From Alphaproteobacteria bacterium (GTDB lineage: Bacteria > Pseudomonadota > Alphaproteobacteria > CACIAM-22H2): a DNA stretch of 64,000 nt. This document shows positions 24,511 through 33,039 of this stretch, one piece after another; position 1 is the stretch's first letter; each line of letters begins with the position of its first letter. The DNA is taken from contig JAEULA010000091.1 in NCBI GenBank assembly GCA_016793165.1, forward strand, positions 1 to 64,000. Reading direction: 5' to 3'. The position numbers were made by a program, and so were the translations under genes. Below the pieces are notes generated by a model. That model was not told the DNA's origin. It was given only the letters and a program-made list of their open reading frames with translations, and did not search any database.

Positions 24511-25272
24511 TCAGGCGGCGACGCGTCGTCGCGCGCGGTCACGTGCGGCCTCGCCGAAGCCGTGGAAGAGCGATCGCGCGAGCGCGTCCGTCGCGATCAT
24601 CCATTCCGGGTGCCATTGCACGCCGATCGCGAAGCGCCGGGCGCCGGTCACGCGCACGGCCTCGATCGTGCCGTCGGGCGCCACCGCCTCGATCGCAAGC
24701 CCGGGCGCGAGGCGATCGATCGCCTGGGAATGGAGAGAGTTCACGCGCGCCCGGCTCGCGCCGTCGACCAGCGCCGCCAGCTGGCCTGACGCGGTCAGGG
24801 TCACGTCATGGATCGGGGCGTAGCGTTCGGCCATCGGCTTGTCGGCCGGCGCGCGGTGATCGGCGCGGCCGGGCAGTTCATGGACATGCTGGTGCAGCGT
24901 CCCGCCGAGCGCGACGTTGAGCTCCTGGTGGCCGCGACAGATCGCCAGAACCGGCAGGCCCGCCTCGAGCGCGCCCGTCACCAGCGGCAGGGTCGTCGAG
25001 TCGCGGCGCCTGTCCAGGAGCGTGTCCGGCCGCGGCGCCGGACCGCCGTAGCGTCCCGGTTCCACGTTCGAAGGGCTGCCCGTCAGCATCAGGCCGTCGA
25101 GGCGGGCGATCAGCGCATCGATCTCCAGCGCGTCGCCCAGCGAGGGCAGGATGACGGGGATGCCGCCGGCACCGACGGATACCGCGCGGACATACTGATC
25201 GGCGGCGGCGTGGTACTCGTGCCGCTGCGTGATGACGCAGGCCGAGACGCCGATCAACGGGGGAGTGCTCAC
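24511..25272 (-). CDS. Class I glutamine amidotransferase-like hydrolase (PuuD-type)
   Basis: A 253-residue protein of the gamma-glutamyl-gamma-aminobutyrate hydrolase family. The Cys nucleophile is in LAICRGHQELNVALGG, the catalytic His-Glu pair is in GVQWHPEW, and LMLTGSPSNVEPGRYGG is the conserved glycine loop. HSQAIDRLAPGL is also diagnostic. The start is a GTG (25270-25272) with GGAG about nine bases before it, giving VSTPPLIGVSACV, the normal N-terminus of the family. The family cleaves gamma-glutamyl amides in polyamine breakdown, but no other putrescine genes are nearby, so the substrate is uncertain. Confidence 0.9.
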   Translation of the reverse strand: MSTPPLIGVSACVITQRHEYHAAADQYVRAVSVGAGGIPVILPSLGDALEIDALIARLDGLMLTGSPSNVEPGRYGGPAPRPDTLLDRRRDSTTLPLVTGALEAGLPVLAICRGHQELNVALGGTLHQHVHELPGRADHRAPADKPMAERYAPIHDVTLTASGQLAALVDGASRARVNSLHSQAIDRLAPGLAIEAVAPDGTIEAVRVTGARRFAIGVQWHPEWMIATDALARSLFHGFGEAARDRARRRVAA

Positions 25273-25319
25273 GCGAAGGATCTCCGAAGGTGGAATGCCC
25301 GGGGATCCTATCCCAGCGG

Positions 25320-25988
25320 TCAGTTGCCGCGCTGCAGAGGATCGTCGCGGAACTCGAACAGCTTCTGGTCGATCGTCGTCCCGCTCTGGATGTTCGTCAG
25401 GTTGACCCGCGTCGTCGCGCCCTGGCCGTCGACCACCACCCAGTTCGCGAGCTGCAGCGGGCTGTCGCGAAACACGAGTGTCAGGCGGCCGGCCCGCGGA
25501 TCCTCCGTCTGGATAAGCCCGATCCGCAGCGTGCCCGCCGCGCGCTCGACGGCGGCGACGGTGACATCGCCGGAAAGCGCGATGCGCTCGCGCAGGAGGA
25601 TCGCGGCGGGCGAGGACGACAGCGGCAGATAGGTCGTCTGCTTCAGCTCCCGGTCGTGCTGGATGATCTGGCCCCGTGCCGCGATGATCAGCAACGGCGT
25701 GGGATCGGCGTAGTCGAGTCGCAGCCGACCCGGCCGCTGGAGGTAGATGCGCCCTTCGGCGACGCCGCCCTGGTCGGAGATCTGCAGGAAATCGGCGGTC
25801 AGCGACCGCAATTCGTTGAGATGCGCCTCGACCCGCTGAACGTCGCGCCGGTCCTGATCGCTGAGCGGCGTCGAGGCCGGCGCCGCCGTGCCGGGCGGCG
25901 TCGGACGACGCTGCTGGGCCTGCGCGGCGCCGATGACGGCGACGAGGGCGAGGACGAGGGCGACTGCCAAGCGACGACGGATGGACAT
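25320..25988 (-). CDS. lolA: Outer-membrane lipoprotein carrier protein LolA
   Basis: A 222-residue periplasmic protein with a signal peptide (MSIRRRLAVALVLALVAVIG, cleavage near AQA-Q). The mature part shows the alphaproteobacterial LolA pattern: LNELRSLTADFLQISDQGG, GRIYLQRPGRLRLDYADP, then LKQTTYLPLSSSPAAILL. LolA carries lipoproteins from the LolCDE complex to the outer membrane. It is encoded upstream of xthA and downstream of ftsK on the same strand, although accessory genes now lie between. A proline-rich linker (PTPPGTAAPASTP) after the signal peptide is a small peculiarity. Confidence 0.9.
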   Translation of the reverse strand: MSIRRRLAVALVLALVAVIGAAQAQQRRPTPPGTAAPASTPLSDQDRRDVQRVEAHLNELRSLTADFLQISDQGGVAEGRIYLQRPGRLRLDYADPTPLLIIAARGQIIQHDRELKQTTYLPLSSSPAAILLRERIALSGDVTVAAVERAAGTLRIGLIQTEDPRAGRLTLVFRDSPLQLANWVVVDGQGATTRVNLTNIQSGTTIDQKLFEFRDDPLQRGN

Positions 25989-26044
25989 GAGGCGCGGACG
26001 TTAGGCAGCGATGATGGCGCCTGCAAGGCGCCGGCGCGCGGAAC

Positions 26045-26479
26045 TCAAGGAACGGTCGCGAGCCAGTCGCGCAGCAGCGCGGCATTGCGCCGGTTGCTTG
26101 CCCAGACGACGTCGAAGATGTCGCCGGCGATCGGGACGGCGCCGAGGCCCGTGTCGATCGCGATGTTCGCGAGCATCCGGGCAAGCAGCCGCGGCGGGGC
26201 CCCGATGCGCCAGGCCTCGACGACGATCCAGCCCGCCAGGGCCGCGCCGATGGCATCGCCGGCGACGGGGATGGCGCCCAGGATGGCGTCGAGGCCGATG
26301 CGGCGGTTCAGGGCCGGGATCGCGAAGGCTCCGTCGAGCAGCCAGGCAAGCCGGTCGACGCGCCGCAGCGTCGCGGCGCGCTGCGCCGGGTCGTTGCGGT
26401 TGGCTTCACGCCACCGGCGCAGCGCATGCAGGCCGCGCCGGCCGGTGCCGCTGCCGGCCCTGGCGAATGTCGCATCCAT
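26045..26479 (-). CDS. DUF4112 membrane protein
   Basis: A 144-residue small membrane protein of unknown function. It contains the DUF4112 pattern: a first conserved segment LDAILGAIPVAGDAIGAALA, then a repeat of the same theme, GLGAVPIAGDIFDVVWASNR. Two hydrophobic helical regions hold the duplicated G-P-I/V-A-G-D motif. GGGGGATCC stands upstream of the ATG. It lies 18 bases after the TerC gene on the same strand, so the two are probably cotranscribed. Confidence 0.85.
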   Translation of the reverse strand: MDATFARAGSGTGRRGLHALRRWREANRNDPAQRAATLRRVDRLAWLLDGAFAIPALNRRIGLDAILGAIPVAGDAIGAALAGWIVVEAWRIGAPPRLLARMLANIAIDTGLGAVPIAGDIFDVVWASNRRNAALLRDWLATVP

Positions 26480-26497
26480 TCCGAGGATCCCCCTTCG

Positions 26498-27499
26498 TCA
26501 CTGCCGGGCGCCCGGCGTGGCCGCGCGCGGCGGCGATCCGGTGCGCCAGAGAGAATAGGCGATCCCGCCGGCGATGAGGCCGAAGGTCACGCCAAGCGAC
26601 AGGGCGGGCGGGAACTTCCCGATGATGTTCACGAGGAAGATCTTCATCCCGATGAACACCAGCACCAGCGCCAGCGCGTACTTGAGATACTTGAACCGAT
26701 GGATCATCGCCGCGAGCGCGAAATAGAGGGCGCGCAGGCCGAGGATCGCGAAGATGTTCGAGGTGTAGACGATGAACGGGTCCTGCGTGATGGCGAAGAT
26801 CGCCGGAACCGAATCGATCGCGAAGATCAGGTCGACGGCCTCGACGAGGACGAGGCAGAGGAACAGCGGCGTGGCGAACCAGACCAGCTTGCCGTCGGCC
26901 GGGTCCGCCTGGCGGACCCAGAAGCGCTCGCCGTGCAGCCGGTCGGTGACGCGAAGCCGCTTGCGCAGGAAGCCGAGCACGGGATTGTCCCCGACATTCT
27001 CCTCGCGATCGGCCATCCAGAGCATCTTGAGTCCGGTGACCAGGAGGAACGCGCCGAAGATGTAGAGGACCCAGCTGAACTGGCTGACCAGGGCCGCGCC
27101 GAGCGCGATCATGGCGCCGCGCATCACGATCACGCCCAGGATGCCCCAGAACAGCACGCGATGCTGATGACGCCGCGGTACGGCGAAGTAGGTGAAGATC
27201 ATCGAGATCGCGAAGATGTTGTCCAGCGACAGCGACCACTCGATCATGAAGCCGGTGAAGTACTCGATCGCGGACGGCGATCCCATGGTCCACCACACCC
27301 AGCCGCCGAATGCGACGGCGAGTGCGAAGTAGAACGAGGACAGCTTGAGGCTCTCGGCGACGCCGATCTCCTTCTGGTCCTTGTTCAGCACGCCGAGGTC
27401 GAGCACGAGGACGGCGAGCACGACGCCGAGGAACAGGGCCCACATCCATGCGGGCTTGCCGAGGACGATGTCGAACAGGAACTCGGGAAGCATGACCAT
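26498..27499 (-). CDS. TerC/Alx family integral membrane protein
   Basis: A 333-residue inner-membrane protein with seven to nine hydrophobic segments. The conserved acidic positions of TerC/Alx are visible in DLGVLNKDQKEI, EWSLSLDNIFAISMIF and EAVDLIFAIDSVPAIFAIT. TerC/Alx proteins are linked to manganese export or to metalation of exported proteins. GAGGGAT precedes the ATG. The 255-base upstream region was examined for a yybP-ykoY manganese riboswitch, but the diagnostic GGGGAGUAG element is missing. Confidence 0.93.
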   Translation of the reverse strand: MVMLPEFLFDIVLGKPAWMWALFLGVVLAVLVLDLGVLNKDQKEIGVAESLKLSSFYFALAVAFGGWVWWTMGSPSAIEYFTGFMIEWSLSLDNIFAISMIFTYFAVPRRHQHRVLFWGILGVIVMRGAMIALGAALVSQFSWVLYIFGAFLLVTGLKMLWMADREENVGDNPVLGFLRKRLRVTDRLHGERFWVRQADPADGKLVWFATPLFLCLVLVEAVDLIFAIDSVPAIFAITQDPFIVYTSNIFAILGLRALYFALAAMIHRFKYLKYALALVLVFIGMKIFLVNIIGKFPPALSLGVTFGLIAGGIAYSLWRTGSPPRAATPGARQ

Positions 27500-27754
27500 T
27501 GCGCGATCCCTCTTGCGGTTGAACGGCTTTCACCGACATCGCGAGGACGCGGGGCGTCGTCGCCAGAGGGGCCCGGTGCTGCGGCCGGAGATGGTCCCGC
27601 GCCCGCTCGGCCGCAAGAGCACGCGTGCGCGATGCCGGTCCGAAACCGGACGCCGGCTGTGGGGACCGGTCGGCGGCGATGCCGCCCGCCCGCCCCGTTG
27701 CGCCGTGACAGGGCCCGAGTCATATGGACGCTTCGCCGCGTCGGGACCGCTTTG

Positions 27755-28831
27755 ATGAGGATGCCGGGATTTCGGGCCGCCCTGGGGGCCGCTGTCGCCA
27801 TCATCCTCGCCGTGTCGGCGACGGTCGAGGCCGGTGCATGGCAGCCGCTGACCGGGCGCGTCGCCTCGGCGGCCGACGGCGCCGGCCTCGCCGACGTCGA
27901 GATCCGCGCCCAGGTGTCCGCGCCGGCGTCGGTGCTCGCCGGGCTCGCCAAGCCGCAGCCTTTCGTCGTCGGCCGGACCGATGGCGACGGCAACTTCCGG
28001 GTCGATCTGCCGCGCGAGGCGGCACCGATCGGCTGGGAGCGCGTCGACCACGTGGTATTGCTTTTTGCGCGCGACGGCCTGCGTTCGCATGCCGAGCATC
28101 TCGTCCGCGCCCAGGCCGGCCGGCCGATCCAGATCCGCCTGGATCGCAGCGCGGGCGCCGCGCGCATCGAGGACGGCCCTCGGCGCCGGCTGGAGTCGCT
28201 GCGGGTCGCGGGCGCGCCCGTGGTGTTCGTCCTGCCCTTCGCGCTTCGCGGACCGACCGCCGCGGCCAGCGAGGAGCTGGGCGAGCAGCTCCGCGCGGCC
28301 CTGATTCGGATGCTGCGGCGCCATTTCTCCGCCTTCACCCTCGCCACGCCCCTGCCGGACGTCGTACTGCGCGGCGTGGATCTCAAGGCGCTCGAACTCG
28401 ACGAGGCGCTCCCGCCCGAGGCGCTCGTCGAGCCGCTCGATGCCCTCGCGGTGATCGGCGGCCGGATCGAGACCGGCGCCGTGCGCGGCCGGATCGTCGT
28501 CGTCTCGGAGTTCGCGGTGCGCAGCGCGGCGGCGCGACTGCCCTCGACCTACCGCGTCGAGGACAGCGTGAGCGCCGATCCGGGTCAGGCGCTGGCCGAG
28601 CTCGAGCGGCAAATGGTGCCGCGCTGGGCGCGCATGGCGGTGCTCGCTCTGGCCGCGTCCGAGCTGCGGGCCGCCGGCGCGAAGAGCGACGCCCAAGGCC
28701 TGCGCGGCGTCCAGCAGCTTGTCGCGCAGGAGCTGCGGCGAACCGGCCGCGGAAATGCGGACCTGGTGCCGCAGGCACAGGCACTGCTCCAGGATGCGGA
28801 AGCGGCGCTGCGCCGGCTGGGGCATCGATGA
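27755..28831 (+). CDS. Secreted envelope protein with FlgO/CsgG-like region, unknown function
   Basis: A 358-residue protein with a signal peptide (MRMPGFRAALGAAVAIILAV, cleavage near VEAGA). Residues of about 30-125 look like a carboxypeptidase-regulatory-like beta sandwich (WQPLTGRVASAADGAGLADV, then GRTDGDGNFRVDLPREA). Residues of about 150-280 resemble the FlgO/CsgG/TolB-N fold: VVFVLPFALRG, LGEQLRAALIRMLRRHF, LAVIGGRIETG. The fold calls are by eye. ATG-AGG-ATG gives two candidate starts six bases apart. The ATGA overlap with the next gene indicates an operon of two secreted proteins. The 255 bases upstream hold no other gene. Confidence 0.75.
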   Translation: MRMPGFRAALGAAVAIILAVSATVEAGAWQPLTGRVASAADGAGLADVEIRAQVSAPASVLAGLAKPQPFVVGRTDGDGNFRVDLPREAAPIGWERVDHVVLLFARDGLRSHAEHLVRAQAGRPIQIRLDRSAGAARIEDGPRRRLESLRVAGAPVVFVLPFALRGPTAAASEELGEQLRAALIRMLRRHFSAFTLATPLPDVVLRGVDLKALELDEALPPEALVEPLDALAVIGGRIETGAVRGRIVVVSEFAVRSAAARLPSTYRVEDSVSADPGQALAELERQMVPRWARMAVLALAASELRAAGAKSDAQGLRGVQQLVAQELRRTGRGNADLVPQAQALLQDAEAALRRLGHR

Positions 28832-30342
28832 TGTGCGGACGGCTGGGCTTCACGGCCGTCCTGGCCGCCCTGGTCGCGGCGACGCCGGCTGCGTCGCAGG
28901 AGGCGTTCATCGGCTTCGAGCGCGGCCAGCTGCGGGCCGGCGACGTGGCGCTGGCAGGCCGCACCAACCTGATCGTCGTCGAGTTCCTCGATCCGAAGAA
29001 GACCGGGCTCGGCAAGGCGACGGCGGCGCTGCTGTTCAAGGATCTCGTGGCCACGGTCGGCGACCAGCCCGGCGCCGGGGTGTTGAGCGCCAGTCCGCCG
29101 ATCGGCCAGCGCATCGCCGATTTCGTCGAGCGCGACCAGCACCGGGCGGCGCAGCGGATCGGCCAGGAGCAGCGCGGGCGGCTCGTCCTGTGGGGCTCGA
29201 TCGAGCCCTTCGGCGATCAGCTCGTGGTGAATGCGTCGCTGACCATGCTCGCGGCGACCGAGGATCCCGAGCTGATCCTGCAGCTCGCCGTCCAGAAGCA
29301 GCCCGTGCCCGACGTCGCCAGCGAGCTGCCCTGGACGCGGTTTGATCTTCCGCCGGTGGTCATCCGCCGCGCGCCCTATTTTGATCGCGTGGCGATCGCC
29401 GGCGCCGCGGGCGTGCCGATGCGCGCGGCCCCGGAGCCCAGCGCCGCGGTGCTGCGGACCGCGCGTCCCGGCGAGCAGCTTGCGGTCCGCGACATGCACG
29501 AGGAATGGGCCGTCCTTGCCGACGGTCCGCGCCGCGTCTTCGTCGACGCCAAGCCGCGGCCGGATTCGGGGGCGGCGTTCCAGGTCATGCCGCGTCGCGT
29601 CGGCGTGCTCGCCGTCGAGCCGGTCCACGCCGAGCCGAGCGAGCGCGCGGCTGTCGTCGGCCGACTCGAGCCGCAGCGCGTCTACGCGGCTTTCGGTCGC
29701 CGCAGCGTCGACGGCCAGTCCTGGCTCCAGGTCGATGCGGGCGGCCGTCGCGGCTGGATCCGGCAGGCACGGGCCCCCGCGGTGCACGACATCGCCGCGG
29801 TCAGCCTCGCCGCCGCTTCCCTTCGCTTCGCCTTCGCCAACAGCGAGGCGGCGGAGTTCGAGTTGCGACGCTTCCTCGCGCGTCCCGAGAGCGAGCGCGG
29901 CGGCGTCGTCACGGCGGGAGCGCTGCAGTTCCTCGCCGCCACGATCCTGCGCCGGCCGTCGAGCACGCAGGCGGAGCGCGATGCGGCGCTCGAGCTGCTC
30001 GACCGCGCCGTCGCCGAGACGCCGTACGACGCGAGCGCCCTGAATCTTCGCGCCGTGGCGCGCCTCGGCCTGCGCGGCGGCCTCGCCGCGATCGAGGATC
30101 TGGAGGCGGCGCTGACGATCGACCCGCTGAACGGGCGCGCGCGCATCCTCGCCGCGGCGATCAAGCGCGCGAGCGAGTCCTCGAATCCCGCCGTCGTCGC
30201 CCAGCTCAAGCTGCGCGAGCCCGAGTTCCTGCGCCGACTCGACGGCCTGATGGCGCGGTTCGCCGCCCGCGGCGACTCGCAGTCGCCGCCGCGCCGGTTC
30301 ATCGAGGACATGCAGCGGATCTTCGAACCGCCGCGACGTTAA
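28828..30342 (+). CDS. Secreted protein with SH3-like and TPR-like regions, unknown function
   Basis: A 504-residue protein with signal peptide MMCGRLGFTAVLAALVAATP (cleavage near AASQ). The first 170 residues again resemble a FlgO/CsgG-type domain (GRTNLIVVEFLDPKKTGLG and RLVLWGSIEPFGDQLVVNA). Two SH3-like beta regions follow: AGVPMRAAPEPSAAVLRTAR at about 195-235 and VHAEPSERAAVVGRLEPQR at about 255-310. The C-terminal third is helical and TPR-like, with ALELLDRAVAETPYDASALN and AIEDLEAALTIDPLNGRARI. The start overlaps the upstream stop (ATGATG). Together the pair looks like an envelope sensor or scaffold; no function is claimed. Confidence 0.75.
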   Translation: MMCGRLGFTAVLAALVAATPAASQEAFIGFERGQLRAGDVALAGRTNLIVVEFLDPKKTGLGKATAALLFKDLVATVGDQPGAGVLSASPPIGQRIADFVERDQHRAAQRIGQEQRGRLVLWGSIEPFGDQLVVNASLTMLAATEDPELILQLAVQKQPVPDVASELPWTRFDLPPVVIRRAPYFDRVAIAGAAGVPMRAAPEPSAAVLRTARPGEQLAVRDMHEEWAVLADGPRRVFVDAKPRPDSGAAFQVMPRRVGVLAVEPVHAEPSERAAVVGRLEPQRVYAAFGRRSVDGQSWLQVDAGGRRGWIRQARAPAVHDIAAVSLAAASLRFAFANSEAAEFELRRFLARPESERGGVVTAGALQFLAATILRRPSSTQAERDAALELLDRAVAETPYDASALNLRAVARLGLRGGLAAIEDLEAALTIDPLNGRARILAAAIKRASESSNPAVVAQLKLREPEFLRRLDGLMARFAARGDSQSPPRRFIEDMQRIFEPPRR

Positions 30343-30428
30343 CGTCCCGGCGACGACCGCGGCGCAGGCTCCCGATCCGTTCGCATGGGAATGCGGCGCG
30401 GCGCGCCGCGTTCCAGGAGGAATTGGCG

Positions 30429-30611
30429 ATGCGCAGCTGTTCGACGTGCAGGTGGTGGCGGCAGATGGGCAGCGGGCTGGGCTATTGCCGTCGATATCCG
30501 CCCGTCCTGTCGTCGCGGGATGTCGAAGGCTTCGAGCGCGTGGCCGACAAGGACATGTCCTGCGGCGAGTGGACCGCGGGAAGCTTCGAGGACTGGCGCC
30601 GGGGCAAGTGA
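30429..30611 (+). CDS. Small cysteine-containing protein (CxxCxW), probably metal- or Fe-S-binding
   Basis: A 60-residue protein with a perfect AGGAGG ribosome site eight bases before the ATG, which makes the start secure. The pattern is MRSCSTCRWW at the N-terminus (C4, C7), GLGYCRRYPPV (C20) and MSCGEWTAG (C45). This four-cysteine arrangement with C-R-R-x-P-P and C-G-E-W is familiar from small conserved bacterial proteins and resembles the small iron-sulfur subunits of benzylsuccinate-synthase-like enzymes. A metal site is inference. It lies 86 bases after the secreted-protein pair and converges with ftsK. Confidence 0.8.
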   Translation: MRSCSTCRWWRQMGSGLGYCRRYPPVLSSRDVEGFERVADKDMSCGEWTAGSFEDWRRGK

Positions 30612-30636
30612 TGCCCGCGGCCGCGAGCGCGGCGGC

Positions 30637-33039
30637 TCACGCGGCGTAGTCGCCCTTCGGCGCGAGCACTTCGCGCTTGCCGACGTGGTTGGCGGTGCCG
30701 ACCACGCCCTCCTTCTCCATGCGCTCGACGATGCGCGCGGCGCGGTTGTAGCCGATCTGGAAGTGGCGCTGGATGAAGCTCGTCGAGCACTTGCGCTCGC
30801 GACAGACCAGCGCGACCGCCTGGTCGTACATCTGGTCGGACTCGCCGCTGCCGTCGCCGGCGCTCGGTGGCGCGGTCAGGCCCGGGATGCCGCCGGCATC
30901 CTCGGACTCCTCGGTGACCTCCTCGACGTAGCTCGGCTCCGCCTGCGACTTCAGATGCGCCACGACGGATTCGACCTCGCGATCGGAGACGAACGGGCCG
31001 TGCACGCGCGTGATGCGCCCGCCGCCGGCCATGTAGAGCATGTCGCCCTGGCCGAGCAGCTGCTCCGCGCCCTGCTCGCCGAGGATCGTGCGGCTGTCGA
31101 TCTTCGAGGTGACCTGGAACGAGATGCGGGTCGGGAAGTTCGCCTTGATCGTGCCGGTGATGACGTCGACGGACGGGCGCTGCGTCGCCATGATCAGGTG
31201 GATGCCCGCCGCGCGCGCCATCTGCGCGAGGCGCTGCACGGCCCACTCGACGTCCTTGCCGGCGACGAGCATCAGGTCGGCCATCTCGTCGACGATGACC
31301 ACGATGAAGGGCAGCGGCGTGAGGTCGAGCGGCTGCTCCTCGAAGATCGGCTTGCCCTCCTCGTCGAAGCCGGTCTGGACCTTGCGCGTCAGCACCTCGC
31401 CCTTGCGCTTGGCCTCGGCGAGGCGCGCGTTGTAGCCGGCGACGTTGCGCACGCCGAGCTTGGACATCGCGCGATAGCGGTTCTCCATCTCGCGCACGAC
31501 CCATTTGAGCGCGACGACGGACTTCTTCGGATCGGTGACGACCGGTGCCAGCAGGTGCGGGATGCCGTCGTAGACCGACAACTCGATCATCTTCGGATCG
31601 ACCATGATGAAGCGGCAATTCGCCGGCGAATGGCGATAGAGCAGCGACAGGATCATGGTGTTGATGGCGACCGACTTGCCGGAGCCGGTGGTGCCGGCGA
31701 TCAGCAGGTGCGGCATGCGGGCGAGATCGGCGACGATCGGCGTGCCGCCGATGTCCTTGCCCAGCGCGAGGCTCAGCGCGTGCGAGCCGAGATCCGAGCC
31801 GTTGTCGGCGAGCAGCTCGCGCAGATAGACGGTCTCGCGCGTGGCGTTCGGCAGCTCGATGCCGATGACGTTGCGCCCCGGAACGACGGCGACGCGCACG
31901 GAGATCGCGCTCATCGACCGCGCGATGTCGTCCGCCAGGCCGATCACGCGCGCGGCCTTCGTGCCCGGAGCCGGCTCCAGCTCGTAGAGCGTGACGACGG
32001 GGCCGGGGCGCACCTTCACGATGCGGCCCTGCACGCCGAAGTCGTCGAGGACCGTCTCGAGCAGCCGCGCGTTCTGGGCGAGCGCCGCCTCGTCGACCGA
32101 GGCGCTGCGCTCCTCGGGCTTGGGCATGCGCAGGAGATCGAGCCGCGGCAGCTCGATCGTCCCGTCGCCGAGGTCGAGCGACGCCTGCTTGCGCGGCGGC
32201 CGCTTCGCCTTCGGCGGCGTCTCGCGCGCCGGGGTCTCGACGAGCTCGCTCGGGCTCGGGCGGGCCGCCGGCTCCTCGATCTCGCTGCGCTCGATCTCCG
32301 GACCGTCGTCGAGCGACGGATCGCGGCGCTCGCGCCGGCGCTCCGCTTTCTCCTCGGCGCGGCGCTTGGCCGGATTGCGCAGCTTCTGCGGCAGCGCGCT
32401 CAGCCGCCGGAACATCGCCGCGGCGGCGAGCCCGGTATTGCCGAAGGCGCGGCCGATCGCGCGCCATTCGACCCAGGTGACCGCGAGCAGGAAGACGAGC
32501 GCGACCGAGGCCGAGAGTCCGGCGATAAGCGCCAGGCCCGGCGCGCCGAAGCCGATGCTCTGTACCGGCGAAAGGATCCAGGTGAGGAACAGCTTGCCCG
32601 CGATGCCGCCGAGGCCGACGTCGAAGGGCCGCGGCCAGCCCGCCGGCGCATGCGGGAACCAGAATGCAAGCGCCACGGCCGTCGCCGTGATCGCGAAGGG
32701 CAGCAGCGCGATGCGCGCCCACCACAGCGGCAGCTGATGGACCCGCATGAGGCGGAATCCCCAGGCGAGCAGGACGAGGACCGGAACCGCCGCGGCGAAG
32801 CCGAGGCTCTGCAGCGCGACATCGGCGATCGTGGCACCCCAGCTGCCGCCGACATTGCGGATCGGTCCGCTGACCGCGCGGTTGGGCGAGGGATCGTCCG
32901 GCGAATAGGTGATCAGCGCGACGGCGAGGAACAGCGCGACGGCGATCAGCACTGCGCCCACGCACTCGATCGCGCGCTTGCGCAGGAAGACGTTGGCGCC
33001 CGCCGGCAGCCATTGCCGCTTGAGGGCGAGCGCGATCAT
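30637..33039 (-). CDS. ftsK: DNA translocase FtsK
   Basis: An 800-residue chromosome-segregation motor at the division septum. The N-terminus has four hydrophobic segments (residues about 25-190). A charged linker follows, rich in E, R and P (about 220-300). The motor has GRNVIGIELPN, Walker A GTTGSGKS, Walker B IVVIVDEMADLM and MATQRPSVDVITG. The C-terminal gamma winged-helix domain is CSTSFIQRHFQIGYNRAARI, which reads KOPS sites. It starts with an ATG that overlaps the stop of the aminotransferase gene by four bases. The linker is short compared with E. coli FtsK, as is normal in this class. Confidence 0.96.
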   Translation of the reverse strand: MIALALKRQWLPAGANVFLRKRAIECVGAVLIAVALFLAVALITYSPDDPSPNRAVSGPIRNVGGSWGATIADVALQSLGFAAAVPVLVLLAWGFRLMRVHQLPLWWARIALLPFAITATAVALAFWFPHAPAGWPRPFDVGLGGIAGKLFLTWILSPVQSIGFGAPGLALIAGLSASVALVFLLAVTWVEWRAIGRAFGNTGLAAAAMFRRLSALPQKLRNPAKRRAEEKAERRRERRDPSLDDGPEIERSEIEEPAARPSPSELVETPARETPPKAKRPPRKQASLDLGDGTIELPRLDLLRMPKPEERSASVDEAALAQNARLLETVLDDFGVQGRIVKVRPGPVVTLYELEPAPGTKAARVIGLADDIARSMSAISVRVAVVPGRNVIGIELPNATRETVYLRELLADNGSDLGSHALSLALGKDIGGTPIVADLARMPHLLIAGTTGSGKSVAINTMILSLLYRHSPANCRFIMVDPKMIELSVYDGIPHLLAPVVTDPKKSVVALKWVVREMENRYRAMSKLGVRNVAGYNARLAEAKRKGEVLTRKVQTGFDEEGKPIFEEQPLDLTPLPFIVVIVDEMADLMLVAGKDVEWAVQRLAQMARAAGIHLIMATQRPSVDVITGTIKANFPTRISFQVTSKIDSRTILGEQGAEQLLGQGDMLYMAGGGRITRVHGPFVSDREVESVVAHLKSQAEPSYVEEVTEESEDAGGIPGLTAPPSAGDGSGESDQMYDQAVALVCRERKCSTSFIQRHFQIGYNRAARIVERMEKEGVVGTANHVGKREVLAPKGDYAA

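Noticed and set aside
27500..27754. A yybP-ykoY manganese riboswitch upstream of the TerC gene
   Set aside because: The conserved GGGGAGUAG and the matching downstream loop are missing; only generic GC-rich hairpins are present.
26426..27754. Long upstream extension of the secreted-protein frame that ends at 28831
   Set aside because: The extension lies opposite the TerC gene; the signal peptide begins at the ATG at 27755, which must be the true start.
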